DNA of 64,000 nucleotides. Source: QHXW01 sp963847515 (GTDB lineage Bacteria; Acidobacteriota; Terriglobia; Bryobacterales; Bryobacteraceae). The stretch covers positions 62,001 through 126,000 of the forward strand of contig CAWKAA010000001.1 in NCBI GenBank assembly GCA_963847515.1, read 5' to 3'. Below the pieces are notes generated by a model. That model saw nothing but the letters and a program-made list of their open reading frames with translations, was not told the origin of the DNA and searched no databases. A program made the translations under genes and the position numbers. This document shows positions 1-8,121 of the stretch, piece after piece. Position 1 is the stretch's first letter, and every line of letters starts with the position of its first letter.

Positions 1-1401
1 GTGCGGGCGCTGATCCGTGCTTACCCGACTAGCATCCCACGGACGAGTGAGCTTACGATCGATTTGCCCGTTCTGCTGGTTGCGCTCGGTCTCTCGACTG
101 GGACTGCCCTGCTTTTCGGATTCGTGTCGCTCGGGCGCCGGCGAACGAGTAGCATGATGACTGCACTCAAGGAGGGCGCAAGGGACGCCAGCGGTGCTTG
201 GCGTCATCACGCCCGTCGTGGACTTGTGATAGCCCAAGTCGCTTTCGCGGTGATGCTGGTTATCGGAGCGGGTTTGCTAGTTCAGACAGTCTACAACCTC
301 ACGAGGATCGATGCAGGATTTGACCGGTCGCGGCTGGTGACGTTCTCCATGACGTTGCCAATGGCGAATTCAGAACCCGACACACGCGCGCAGGCATATC
401 AACGCGTCCTCGACAGGCTTAGCTCCGTACCGGGCGTACTGGGAACGGTTGCCATGTCGGGTCTGCCGCCGAATCGAACTCCAGATGCGATCGCTACTCC
501 TATCGAGAACTACACCTCTGACGATGGAAAGCCCTTTGCAATCATCGACTACTACCAATTCGTCATGGGCGACTATTTCGGGACAATGGGCATCCCGATC
601 GTCGCCGGTCGCGGCTTCGAGCGAACCGACAACGCGTCGCAAGGCAAGGTAGCCATCGTCAATGAGACTTTGGCGAAAAGGATCTGGAAGGGGCAGAACC
701 CGATTGGCCATCGTCTGCGGCCTCCGGGTGGTTCGTTTGGCGCTATCGATGATGTCTGGCATACGGTGATCGGAGTAGCCAAGGACGTCAGGCAGCGCGG
801 GGTGGAGCGCCCGGCAGGAACTGAACTTTACGTATCCCTTGACCAGCGCGGCGTCTCTCCGCCGAGTATGAATGTAGTGATGCGGACGACGCTGCCACCG
901 GCCGCGCTGTCAGGGACAATCGAGCGAATGGTGCGGGAAGTGGACCCGGCGGTTCCCGTCGTGCGGCTTCGCGACATGGATTCGGTGTTCGCCGAATCGA
1001 TTCGCCGGCCGAGACTCCTGGCGCAGCTATTGGGCGCTTTTGCCGGACTGGCGCTTCTATTGGCAGCCATCGGCACTTACGGTGTGCTCTCCTACATGGT
1101 TACCGAGCGGCGGCGCGAGATCGGCATTCGGGTCGCCCTCGGTGCAACTCGCTCCCACGTGCTCACACAGATCATGAAGCAAGGACTTCAGGTCACGGCG
1201 TTGGGTGTCACCATTGGCCTTGCAGGTGCGCTTGCCGTAAATCGGCTGATCGCGTCCCTGCTGTTTGGTGTGCAGCCGACAGATACCGTGACGATCGCCT
1301 TTGTGATCGCGACGATTACGGCCGTGGCGGCGGTGGCCAGTTGGCTGCCGGCGTGGCGCGCATCACGGCTAGACCCGAACGTCGCGCTCAGAGATGAGTA
1401 A
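1..1401 (+). CDS. ADOP-type ABC transporter permease, C-terminal part (5' truncated by window edge)
   Basis: MacB/FtsX-type permease subunit of an efflux ABC transporter in the inner membrane. Hydrophobic segments lie near residues 22-42 and 74-95. A periplasmic MacB-like domain spans roughly 110-320, and an FtsX core follows with the family hallmark TERRREIGIRVALGA near 375. Two more hydrophobic segments come near the end. Acidobacterial 'duplicated orphan permeases' are usually about 800 residues with two FtsX units, so these 466 residues are probably the second half. The GTG at position 1 is then internal, not a true start. The substrate cannot be read from sequence. A leftward gene follows convergently. 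Confidence 0.85.
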   Translation: MRALIRAYPTSIPRTSELTIDLPVLLVALGLSTGTALLFGFVSLGRRRTSSMMTALKEGARDASGAWRHHARRGLVIAQVAFAVMLVIGAGLLVQTVYNLTRIDAGFDRSRLVTFSMTLPMANSEPDTRAQAYQRVLDRLSSVPGVLGTVAMSGLPPNRTPDAIATPIENYTSDDGKPFAIIDYYQFVMGDYFGTMGIPIVAGRGFERTDNASQGKVAIVNETLAKRIWKGQNPIGHRLRPPGGSFGAIDDVWHTVIGVAKDVRQRGVERPAGTELYVSLDQRGVSPPSMNVVMRTTLPPAALSGTIERMVREVDPAVPVVRLRDMDSVFAESIRRPRLLAQLLGAFAGLALLLAAIGTYGVLSYMVTERRREIGIRVALGATRSHVLTQIMKQGLQVTALGVTIGLAGALAVNRLIASLLFGVQPTDTVTIAFVIATITAVAAVASWLPAWRASRLDPNVALRDE

Positions 1402-1458
1402 CAGCTGAGACCCTCTAAGCCGTTCTTGAAACCCGAAAAGATTTCGATTAGCTGAGTT

Positions 1459-2655
1459 TCAGGACGGATTGGCCGTTTGCTCTATGAACCGGAAGAGGTC
1501 TTGGTCGCACTCGTATAATTCGCGCAGGCGAACCGGATAGTTGCCTGGTTCAACGCTGATCCCATCCTTGATAGTCAGGAAGGGCTTGATGCGGCGCGAG
1601 GCCGATTCCGTTCGCAAGTGGGTGTCTTCGAGCGGAAAGCTGCCCTCCTCGAGGTCGAACACGAAGATATCGGCTGGGGCTCCCTTCTTCAACGTGCCCA
1701 GCTCGTCGCCGCGGCCAAGCGCCTGGGCGGGCGCCCAGGTGGACTTGAGAATGACATCCGCGAGGGGCATGCCCATATGCAGAAACTTGGACATTGTCGA
1801 CGGCAAATCGAACGCAAAACGCTCCACAGAATAGCGGTGTAAGTCCGTGCTGATGGTGTCCGGGTAAAAGGAATACTCGAACGCTCTACGGGCTGTTTCC
1901 CAACTGAAACCGCCAGCACCGTGGCCGACATCGAACAAGACGCCATTTTTGCGAGCGGCCGTAACTTCAGGCAGAAGATGGTGCTCAGGTTCGCTGAGAA
2001 TCCCGTCGCCACGACCCTGGAAGCAGTGCGTCACGATGTCGCCGGGTCGCAGTTTTCTGAGGATCTGGCGCGTGTCGGCGCCCTTGGTGATGTGGACCAT
2101 CAACGGAAGGCTGGTGGAATTCGCGGCCTCGAGCGCCTTGTCCATCGCTTCGCTGCCATGGCGCCCGGTCATGGTTCCCTCACGGATCTTCACGCCGACA
2201 CAAATATCGCGATTGGCCTCGATCACCCGGCCGGTTTCAAGCGGCCGCGCGAACCGAATATCTTCGAGTTCACCCACCAGCGTGGTTGGAATCCCTATGC
2301 CGCTGATATTCACGAATGCCAGGACACGAACCGTGGCGGCGCTCACTTGAGTTTTTCGAAAGACGGGGAAATTGATGAAGCCGGTAGTGCCGGCATCGAC
2401 GGCGGTGGTTACGCCATGGTTCAGGCAGATGTCCGGATCTATCCCCCACGAACTTCCCTCCCACCAGTGGCCGTGAAGGTCGATCAGACCGGGGCAAACA
2501 TACTTGCCTGCAATATCTCTTTCGACTAGGCCGGGAGCGAGCGCATCGCCGATGTCAGCGATGCGGCCATCTAGAACGGCAACATCCGTTACCCCGTTGA
2601 TGCTCTGCGATGGATCGATGACGTGGCCGTTTCGAAGCACCAGGCTGTAATCCAC
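1459..2655 (-). CDS. Amidohydrolase/deacetylase family metallohydrolase
   Basis: Member of the amidohydrolase (dihydroorotase-like) superfamily, closest in pattern to the EF_0837/AHA_3915 deacetylase group. The chain opens with the small beta domain (VDYSLVLRNGHVIDPSQS). The metal-binding HxH sits in GLIDLHGHWWEG, with a candidate bridging lysine in VGVKIREG, histidines in MVHITKG and IVTHCFQG, and the catalytic aspartate likely in ISTDLHRY. I place the start at the GTG at 2655, just after a GGGAGGA-like site; an in-frame GTG at 2667 would add four residues. The gene lies downstream of an oxidoreductase on the same strand, suggesting a catabolic pair. Two further copies of its 5' end lie just upstream. 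Substrate unknown. Confidence 0.8.
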   Translation of the reverse strand: MDYSLVLRNGHVIDPSQSINGVTDVAVLDGRIADIGDALAPGLVERDIAGKYVCPGLIDLHGHWWEGSSWGIDPDICLNHGVTTAVDAGTTGFINFPVFRKTQVSAATVRVLAFVNISGIGIPTTLVGELEDIRFARPLETGRVIEANRDICVGVKIREGTMTGRHGSEAMDKALEAANSTSLPLMVHITKGADTRQILRKLRPGDIVTHCFQGRGDGILSEPEHHLLPEVTAARKNGVLFDVGHGAGGFSWETARRAFEYSFYPDTISTDLHRYSVERFAFDLPSTMSKFLHMGMPLADVILKSTWAPAQALGRGDELGTLKKGAPADIFVFDLEEGSFPLEDTHLRTESASRRIKPFLTIKDGISVEPGNYPVRLRELYECDQDLFRFIEQTANPS

Positions 2656-2721
2656 AATTCCTCCCACCGAGTCGCCGAATTAGTTGCAACGCGGCCGAGT
2701 ACCGCTTCCTTTGGTCGCGGC

Positions 2722-2835
2722 TCAGTAAAGCCCATCTTGCGCGGCGCGGCGGTATGCATCGAGCACGGCGGCCAAAACTTTTCGCGCCATGTGGCCGTTT
2801 CGAAGCACCAGGCTGTAATCCACAGTTTCTCCCAC
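2722..2835 (-). pseudogene. Chimeric remnant: amidohydrolase N-terminus fused to oxidoreductase C-terminus
   Basis: Reading leftward from the GTG at 2835, the frame encodes the first residues of an amidohydrolase (VDYSLVLRNGH). It then passes without a stop into MARKVLAAVLDAYRRAAQDG, almost identical to the end of the intact oxidoreductase at 3079-4089 (MARKISAVVLDAYRRAAQDG). It ends at TGA 2724-2722. At 37 residues it is too short to keep either fold, so I read it as a deletion scar. It shows that a second, slightly diverged oxidoreductase once sat here. Confidence 0.75.
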
Positions 2836-2896
2836 GATTCACCGAACCATTGCCTGTAGGATCAGAATTTTAGTACCGCTTCCTTCCGGGCGCGGC

Positions 2897-3025
2897 TCAA
2901 CTGGGCGGGTTGAACGGTAAGAGGTGGCGCATTGTAGAGCACCGGTTACCCCGGTTGATGTTCTGCGACGGATCGATGACGTGGCCGTTTCGAAGCACCA
3001 GGCTGTAATCCACAGTTTCTCCCAC
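2897..3025 (-). pseudogene. Amidohydrolase N-terminal remnant
   Basis: From the GTG at 3025 the frame encodes VGETVDYSLVLRNGHVIDPS, matching the start of the intact amidohydrolase at 1459-2655. Similarity is lost after about 25 residues and the frame stops at 2897. It lies directly downstream of the intact oxidoreductase stop, the position a full amidohydrolase would occupy in an undeleted cassette. Confidence 0.7.
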
Positions 3026-3078
3026 GATTCGCCGAATTAGTTGCAACGCGGCCGAGTACCGCTTCCTTTGGTCGCGGC

Positions 3079-4089
3079 TCAGTAAAGCCCATCTTGCGCG
3101 GCGCGGCGGTATGCATCGAGCACGACTGCCGAAATCTTGCGCGCCATGTTGCCGTCGGTTTCAGGGCGTTGGCCTGTGTCTACGCAGTCGAAGAAATGGG
3201 CGATCTCAGGCGCCAGATCCAACCCCTCGTCACTTTCAAGCAACAGTTCCTGCTCGGAACTCTGCGCAACAATCAGCGTCTGCCACCGGCACCGGACGCC
3301 CTCGGTATTCTGGTCGCCAAGTGGAGTGCATGTCAGAGTAATGTGCGCCTTCTCGCACATGGCTTCCATGGTGTACCAAATCCTGACTCTCGGCGATGCC
3401 CAGGTGTGACGCACCACACCGATCGGGCCGTCTTTGAATTTGATGATGCAGGCGGCGGTGTCCTCGCCGTCCATGGGCACACGGCCTCTGGTTCCCACCA
3501 TGTAGGCTGCGTGCACGTCCCCGCTGATCCACAACATGATGTCCAGTTGGTGTCCGGAAGCCGAGAACAGGCAACCGCCTCCCAAGGTATCCTTCCGCGT
3601 CATCCATTCCGCGAGGTAGCCCTCTACGGAGTCGTCAATCAGACTATCGAGCATGATCAGTTTGCCATACCGGCCGCTGTCAATGGTCTGCTTGAACAAA
3701 CGGAAGCTACGCTTATAGCGGTGCGGGTAAGCCACCATGAACGTTTTCTGTGCGTGTTCTGCCGCCGCAATCATTGTGTCTGCCTCGGCTAGGCTGTTGG
3801 CGATGGGCTTTTCGAGAAGAACGTGGCAGCCGGCCTTCAGGCAGTCGACCGTGACCGCGGGATGCAAGTGATGAGGAACGAGAACGAAAGCGCAATCGAT
3901 GTCCTGAAGACCGTCGCGATAATCGGCGATGGCGCGGACTCCGGCCCCACGCGCTACAACCTGGGCGTGGCCCGGGTCCGGATCGGCTACCCAGGCGATC
4001 TCCGCCTGCCGGCCCAATTGGCTCAACCCGGCAACATGGAAGGGAGCGATCCATCCACAGCCAATGATTCCGATCCGGTGCGCCGTCAT
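3079..4089 (-). CDS. Gfo/Idh/MocA family oxidoreductase
   Basis: Predicted cytoplasmic NAD(P)-dependent sugar or cyclitol dehydrogenase of 336 residues, the usual family length. The N-terminal Rossmann fold begins with IGIIGCGWIAPFH (GxGxxA/G-like). The conserved EKP motif occurs in HVLLEKPIANS near residue 93, followed by the C-terminal alpha/beta domain. There is no signal peptide, unlike the second family member at 5461. The 3' end is duplicated at 2722-2790. The downstream amidohydrolase on the same strand suggests a shared catabolic pathway, but the substrate cannot be assigned. Confidence 0.88.
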   Translation of the reverse strand: MTAHRIGIIGCGWIAPFHVAGLSQLGRQAEIAWVADPDPGHAQVVARGAGVRAIADYRDGLQDIDCAFVLVPHHLHPAVTVDCLKAGCHVLLEKPIANSLAEADTMIAAAEHAQKTFMVAYPHRYKRSFRLFKQTIDSGRYGKLIMLDSLIDDSVEGYLAEWMTRKDTLGGGCLFSASGHQLDIMLWISGDVHAAYMVGTRGRVPMDGEDTAACIIKFKDGPIGVVRHTWASPRVRIWYTMEAMCEKAHITLTCTPLGDQNTEGVRCRWQTLIVAQSSEQELLLESDEGLDLAPEIAHFFDCVDTGQRPETDGNMARKISAVVLDAYRRAAQDGLY

Positions 4090-4193
4090 TCTCGGTGAGA
4101 GTACCGATCCTTGGTGCGGGAGTCTATCGAAATCCGCGATTCCTTTGTTGCAAACCTCGCGTGGGGACGGCTCGTCTGTAAGGCGGTGCTAGG

Positions 4194-5402
4194 ATGTATT
4201 TCGCTATGGCTGGGAGGATTATCGATCGGTTGTTCAGTGTTTTGATGGCGACGATTCTGGCATCGTGCGTGGCGCTTTGCCAGCCGTCTGAGCTATCTGA
4301 TCCGAAAGGTGTGTTCGAGCACGGTCAGCGAGCGCTGGCAGCAGGCAAGTATGCGGATGCAGAACACGACTTCGATCATCTCCTGCGAATGGGTCACCGA
4401 TCGGCTCCGGTATACAGCAATCTGGGCGTCGCCTATTTGCGCGGTGGAAAACTCGAAGACGCCATCCGGATGTTGAAGGAGGCGAAAAGGCTGGCGCCGG
4501 ATATGAGCGGCGTCGACCTGAATCTCGGCTTGGCGTATTACAGACAGCGCGAGTTCAAAGAGGCCGTGCCCTATTTCGCAGCGGTCTTCTCGGCTGATCC
4601 GGCAAACATTCAGGCGCACTATCTCGATGGCATCTGCCACTTCATGATGGATGAGTTCGACGCCACGGTGAGCGCGCTACGGCCTATTGAAGACCGTGAG
4701 CAGAATGACCTCGAGTACCTCTTTATGCTCGGCATTTCCTATGGCAAACTGAAACGCGCCAGCGACGCCCAGCGTACTTTTGCCCGGCTGATCGACGCCG
4801 GAGGCGATACACCGCATTTGCACCTGCTATTGGGCAAAGCATACCTGGCTTTGGACGATTACCAGAATGCGCAGACGGAACTGGAGAAGGCCGCCCGGAG
4901 CGACACGCGCCTTCCGTACTCTCATTACTATCTGGGCGTGCTTTACCAGAAGATGGGCAAGTCCGGCGCCTCCGCTGCCGAGTTTGAAAAGGAAATTGAA
5001 ATCAGCCCGAATGACCCATGGGCGTACGAAGAGTTTGCGAAAATCAAGTTGGACCAGGGTGAAACAGCCGCCGCGATTGCACTTCTTGAAAAGGCAGTAA
5101 CCCGCAACCCCGACGCCCCGGCCTTACAGGCGGCTCTTGCTAAGGCTTACCTGGAGGCATCGGAATGGCAACGGGCGATTCCGCGCCTCAAGCGGGCGAT
5201 CGAGTTGGATCCGAAGAACGGCAATTATCACTATCAACTCGGCCGAGCCTATTTGAAAGCAGGATGGCAACGCGAAGCGAGGGCTGAGATGGCAAAGGGG
5301 CGCCAACTCCAGGTGCGAGTGCTAGAAGGGCAGATGCAAGCGCTCTCACGCGACCGGGGTGACGCGCAAACGGACTCCCCGCGGGCGGTTGCGCCACAAT
5401 GA
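4194..5402 (+). CDS. Secreted/periplasmic TPR-repeat protein
   Basis: This 402-residue protein has an N-terminal hydrophobic export signal (about residues 10-30, ending near ASCVALCQ) followed by about ten tetratricopeptide repeats. Recurrent patterns include YSNLGVAYLRGGKLEDAI, YYLGVLYQKMGKSGASAAEFEKEI and YHYQLGRAYLKAGWQREA. TPR arrays are protein-interaction scaffolds; no catalytic domain is visible. The start may be ATG 4194 or ATG 4206, and neither has a strong ribosome site. It runs divergently from the oxidoreductase at 3079-4089 and precedes a Tat-exported oxidoreductase. Confidence 0.82.
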   Translation: MYFAMAGRIIDRLFSVLMATILASCVALCQPSELSDPKGVFEHGQRALAAGKYADAEHDFDHLLRMGHRSAPVYSNLGVAYLRGGKLEDAIRMLKEAKRLAPDMSGVDLNLGLAYYRQREFKEAVPYFAAVFSADPANIQAHYLDGICHFMMDEFDATVSALRPIEDREQNDLEYLFMLGISYGKLKRASDAQRTFARLIDAGGDTPHLHLLLGKAYLALDDYQNAQTELEKAARSDTRLPYSHYYLGVLYQKMGKSGASAAEFEKEIEISPNDPWAYEEFAKIKLDQGETAAAIALLEKAVTRNPDAPALQAALAKAYLEASEWQRAIPRLKRAIELDPKNGNYHYQLGRAYLKAGWQREARAEMAKGRQLQVRVLEGQMQALSRDRGDAQTDSPRAVAPQ

Positions 5403-5460
5403 ATAGTCACCCAGTTTCCGCCGATGAGGAACGACATAAGATTATATGAGGAGGTGTTCC

Positions 5461-6972
5461 TTGGCATACGACTGCACCAGACGCCATTTCTTTTTCGGGC
5501 CGCTGCTGGCCGGCGCAATTCCGATCGCAGGATTCGGGAGCGTTCCGTCGTTGCGAACGCTGGGCTACAAATCACCCAATGAGAAGCTGAATATCGCGTC
5601 CATCGGCGCGGGAGGCAAGGCAGCGAGCGATATCCATGGCTGTTCGAGCGAGAATATCGTGGCGCTCTGCGATGTGGACGAGGAGCGCGCCGCACGAAAG
5701 TTCAAGGAGTACGAAAAGGCCCCGAAGTATAAAGACTTTCGCAGAATGCTCGACGAGCAGGCCAACAATGTGGATGCGGTCATCGTGACCATTCCAGATT
5801 TCATGCATGCCACGGCGGCCATGTGGTGCATGGAGCGCGGCAAGCACGTCTACGTGCAAAAACCATTGACTCGCACGGTGTGGGAAGCGCGGCAGTTGCT
5901 GGAGGCCGCAGAAAAATACAAAGTCGCCACGCAGATGGGCAACCAAGGCTATTCCAACGAGGGAACACGGCAGGCGGCCGAGATGATCTGGGCGGGAGAA
6001 ATCGGCAACGTGACGGAAGTACATGCCTGGACCGACCGTCCCATCTGGCCACAGGGACTAACTGAGATACCACCCCCGGATCCGGTCCCGGCAACACTCG
6101 ACTGGGACCTTTGGCTAGGCGGCGCCGAGAAGCGGCCTTACACGTCCGGAGGGCCGGACTACAAATCGCCGATCGGCGGCCACTTCTATCAGCCGGAAAA
6201 CTGGCGCGGCTTTTACGATTTCGGGTGTGGCGCGCTGGGCGACATGGCATGCCATATTCTTGGCGCCCCGAATCTGGCGTTGCGACTGGGGGCTCCCAGC
6301 AGCGTGGAGTGCATTCTCAAGGAAGGCCCGAGCGATTTCATGTTTCCGAAGAAGTCGGTGATCCGCTACGATTTTCCCGCTCGCGGCTCCATGCCCCCGG
6401 TGAAAGTGTTCTGGCATGACGGGTTGAAGGAAACACCGAAGATTCCTGGCGTACCGGAGGGCGAGCTTCTGGGCGATCTTCCCGATAAGCCTTCTCCGCA
6501 GCGCAGGCCAGGCAAGTCTCCCGACGGCGAGCCTGCTTTTACCGGATTCGTCGGCGACGTATTTGACTTTGAGAAGTTCCAGGGCGTGAAGAACGCACCG
6601 GATGCTGAACAGCCCAGACCCGATGGCAGCGTCTTTATCGGCGACAAAGGCATGATCACGACCGGCACATACGGCGAAGAGACGCGGCTGATTCCCGTGG
6701 AGAAGATGAGGGACTACCAGTTCCCACAGCCCTTACTCACAAGGTCCCCGGGCCACTACCGCGATTGGATCCGCGCCTGTAAGGGAGGTGACCCGGCGTG
6801 TTCGAACTTCAGTGTCGCCGTTCCCTTCGTGGAATGGATGCTATTAGGGGTAATCGCGCTGCGCGTTGAAGGCAAGCTTGAATGGGACGCGGCCAAGGTG
6901 CGGTTCACCAACAACGCCGAGGCGAACAAATATCTGAAACCGACGTTCCGCAAAGGCTGGTCGTTCACATAG
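5461..6972 (+). CDS. Tat-exported Gfo/Idh/MocA family oxidoreductase
   Basis: Long (about 503 residues) Gfo/Idh/MocA protein with a twin-arginine signal (CTRRHFFFGPLLAGAIP). The Rossmann fold begins at KLNIASIGAGGKA, and the EKP-type motif appears as VYVQKPLT. The size and Tat signal match the secreted glycosidase-like or dehydrogenase subgroup common in Acidobacteria and Planctomycetes. I prefer a TTG start at 5461: the earlier ATG at 5446 overlaps AGGAGG (5449-5454), which is ideally spaced for the TTG and poorly placed for the ATG. A TIM-barrel isomerase faces it downstream. Substrate unknown. Confidence 0.85.
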   Translation: MAYDCTRRHFFFGPLLAGAIPIAGFGSVPSLRTLGYKSPNEKLNIASIGAGGKAASDIHGCSSENIVALCDVDEERAARKFKEYEKAPKYKDFRRMLDEQANNVDAVIVTIPDFMHATAAMWCMERGKHVYVQKPLTRTVWEARQLLEAAEKYKVATQMGNQGYSNEGTRQAAEMIWAGEIGNVTEVHAWTDRPIWPQGLTEIPPPDPVPATLDWDLWLGGAEKRPYTSGGPDYKSPIGGHFYQPENWRGFYDFGCGALGDMACHILGAPNLALRLGAPSSVECILKEGPSDFMFPKKSVIRYDFPARGSMPPVKVFWHDGLKETPKIPGVPEGELLGDLPDKPSPQRRPGKSPDGEPAFTGFVGDVFDFEKFQGVKNAPDAEQPRPDGSVFIGDKGMITTGTYGEETRLIPVEKMRDYQFPQPLLTRSPGHYRDWIRACKGGDPACSNFSVAVPFVEWMLLGVIALRVEGKLEWDAAKVRFTNNAEANKYLKPTFRKGWSFT

Positions 6973-6993
6973 CGTCGCGGGGACATTCCCCGC

Positions 6994-7833
6994 TCAGACG
7001 TCGAAGATACCCACTGCCTGTTTCAGGCTCGCAATGGGATCGCGCCCTTGTGCCGGCCCATATTCGTGCGCCACATACCCGGCGTATCCCAGATCCGCTA
7101 TTGCCTGCGCAATGAAACGATAGTTTAATTCCTGGGTCTCGTCGATTTCATGCCGGCCCGGATTACCGCCTGTGTGGAAATGCCCGATCCATTGGAAGTT
7201 ATCGCGGATGTTGCGCACGATGTCACCGTCCATGATCTGCGCATGATAGATATCGAAAAGAATCTTCACTCGCGGTGAGTTGACCCGCTTCATTACATCC
7301 ACGCCCCACGGCAGGTGGTCGAACATGTAGTCTTTGTGATTCACTTTGCTGTTGAGATATTCCATGCAGACGTTCACGCCCTTATCTTCGGCGTGCGACT
7401 TGATGCGGTTGAGCCACGCCACAGAATTGTCGGCGCCCTCGGCGTCCGCCATTCCTCTGCGATTCCCAGGAAACGTGATAATGTTCGGCACGGAATTGGC
7501 CGCTGCTTCGTCGATCGCCGAGTGCATGGCCTTCTCCAGGCGATCGTGATTCTCTTTCCGATTGAGGCCGTCCGCGATGGTGCCACCTGGTCCCGGCGGG
7601 TACATGGTGGGAATCAGACCGTACTTCTTAAGGATGGGCCATTCGCCGGGGCCGATCAGATCGTATCCTTTGCACCCCATCCCGGCCGCGGCGTGGCAAG
7701 TCTCCTCGAAGCTCATGCTCCTGCCAAATACTCCGCGCGTGACGCACTGCTTCAGCCGCCCCTTGTGATCCGCACCCGTTTGCGCTGCGGCTGCGGACGC
7801 GGCCAGCGCGGGCAAAAAGTCTCTCCGGCGCAT
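6994..7833 (-). CDS. Sugar phosphate isomerase/epimerase-like TIM-barrel protein (hydroxypyruvate isomerase-like)
   Basis: AP-endonuclease-2/xylose-isomerase-like TIM barrel of 279 residues. MRRRDFLPALAASAAAAQTG is a Tat-type signal. Internal motifs VCMEYLNSKVNH, VKILFDIYHAQIMDGD and IGHFHTGGNPGRHE carry the glutamate, aspartate and histidine metal ligands typical of hydroxypyruvate isomerase-like proteins. The start at 7833 is set by GAGGAG 7-8 bases upstream and by the Tat motif; the frame is open for another 56 codons upstream without signal character. It converges with the exported oxidoreductase, consistent with a shared periplasmic sugar pathway (inference). Confidence 0.82.
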   Translation of the reverse strand: MRRRDFLPALAASAAAAQTGADHKGRLKQCVTRGVFGRSMSFEETCHAAAGMGCKGYDLIGPGEWPILKKYGLIPTMYPPGPGGTIADGLNRKENHDRLEKAMHSAIDEAAANSVPNIITFPGNRRGMADAEGADNSVAWLNRIKSHAEDKGVNVCMEYLNSKVNHKDYMFDHLPWGVDVMKRVNSPRVKILFDIYHAQIMDGDIVRNIRDNFQWIGHFHTGGNPGRHEIDETQELNYRFIAQAIADLGYAGYVAHEYGPAQGRDPIASLKQAVGIFDV

Positions 7834-7950
7834 CTTTGGTCTCCTCGTTTGAGAGCTTATCTCAGATAAAGGACTTGGGGGGCCAGCTGTTAACCAAGGA
7901 TAGCGTGGCCACGGACTGGACGCGGACCGATAATCGGAAGAGCGTGCATT

Positions 7951-8085
7951 ATGATCTCTGGGTGTCCGGTAGATTCGAACATTTTTTACTGCTTGGCCCA
8001 CTATGCCCCCGAACTGCTGCTGTTAGCTGTGCTGGCCCTGGTTGGTGTCGCCGGCTTCGCGGTGCGTAGAAGCGATCATCAATAG
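7951..8085 (+). CDS. Possible small single-pass membrane protein (44 aa)
   Basis: A short ATG frame in the gap between two leftward genes. It has a polar N-terminus with two cysteines, one convincing transmembrane stretch (ELLLLAVLALVGVAGFAV) and a positive tail (RRSDHQ), which gives a sensible inside-positive topology. No strong ribosome site is visible and no family is recognised, so this is a weak prediction resting on the hydrophobic pattern alone. Confidence 0.3.
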   Translation: MISGCPVDSNIFYCLAHYAPELLLLAVLALVGVAGFAVRRSDHQ

Positions 8086-8121
8086 GCGCCTGCCCGCGAC
8101 CGTGAAGTTTTCGCCCGCGTT

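Larger units (their letters stand above)
2589..3149. repeat. Imperfect direct repeats joining amidohydrolase 5' end and oxidoreductase 3' end
   Basis: A block of about 203 bp at 2589-2791 recurs at 2946-3149, with a shorter, more divergent copy at 2788-2899. Each full copy carries the first codons of the amidohydrolase followed on the + strand by the last codons of a Gfo/Idh oxidoreductase. The junction contains the ACCGCTTCCTTTGGTCGCGG element. The arrangement fits a tandem duplication of an oxidoreductase-amidohydrolase cassette followed by internal deletions. This block fills the roughly 400 bases between the two intact genes. Confidence 0.85.
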
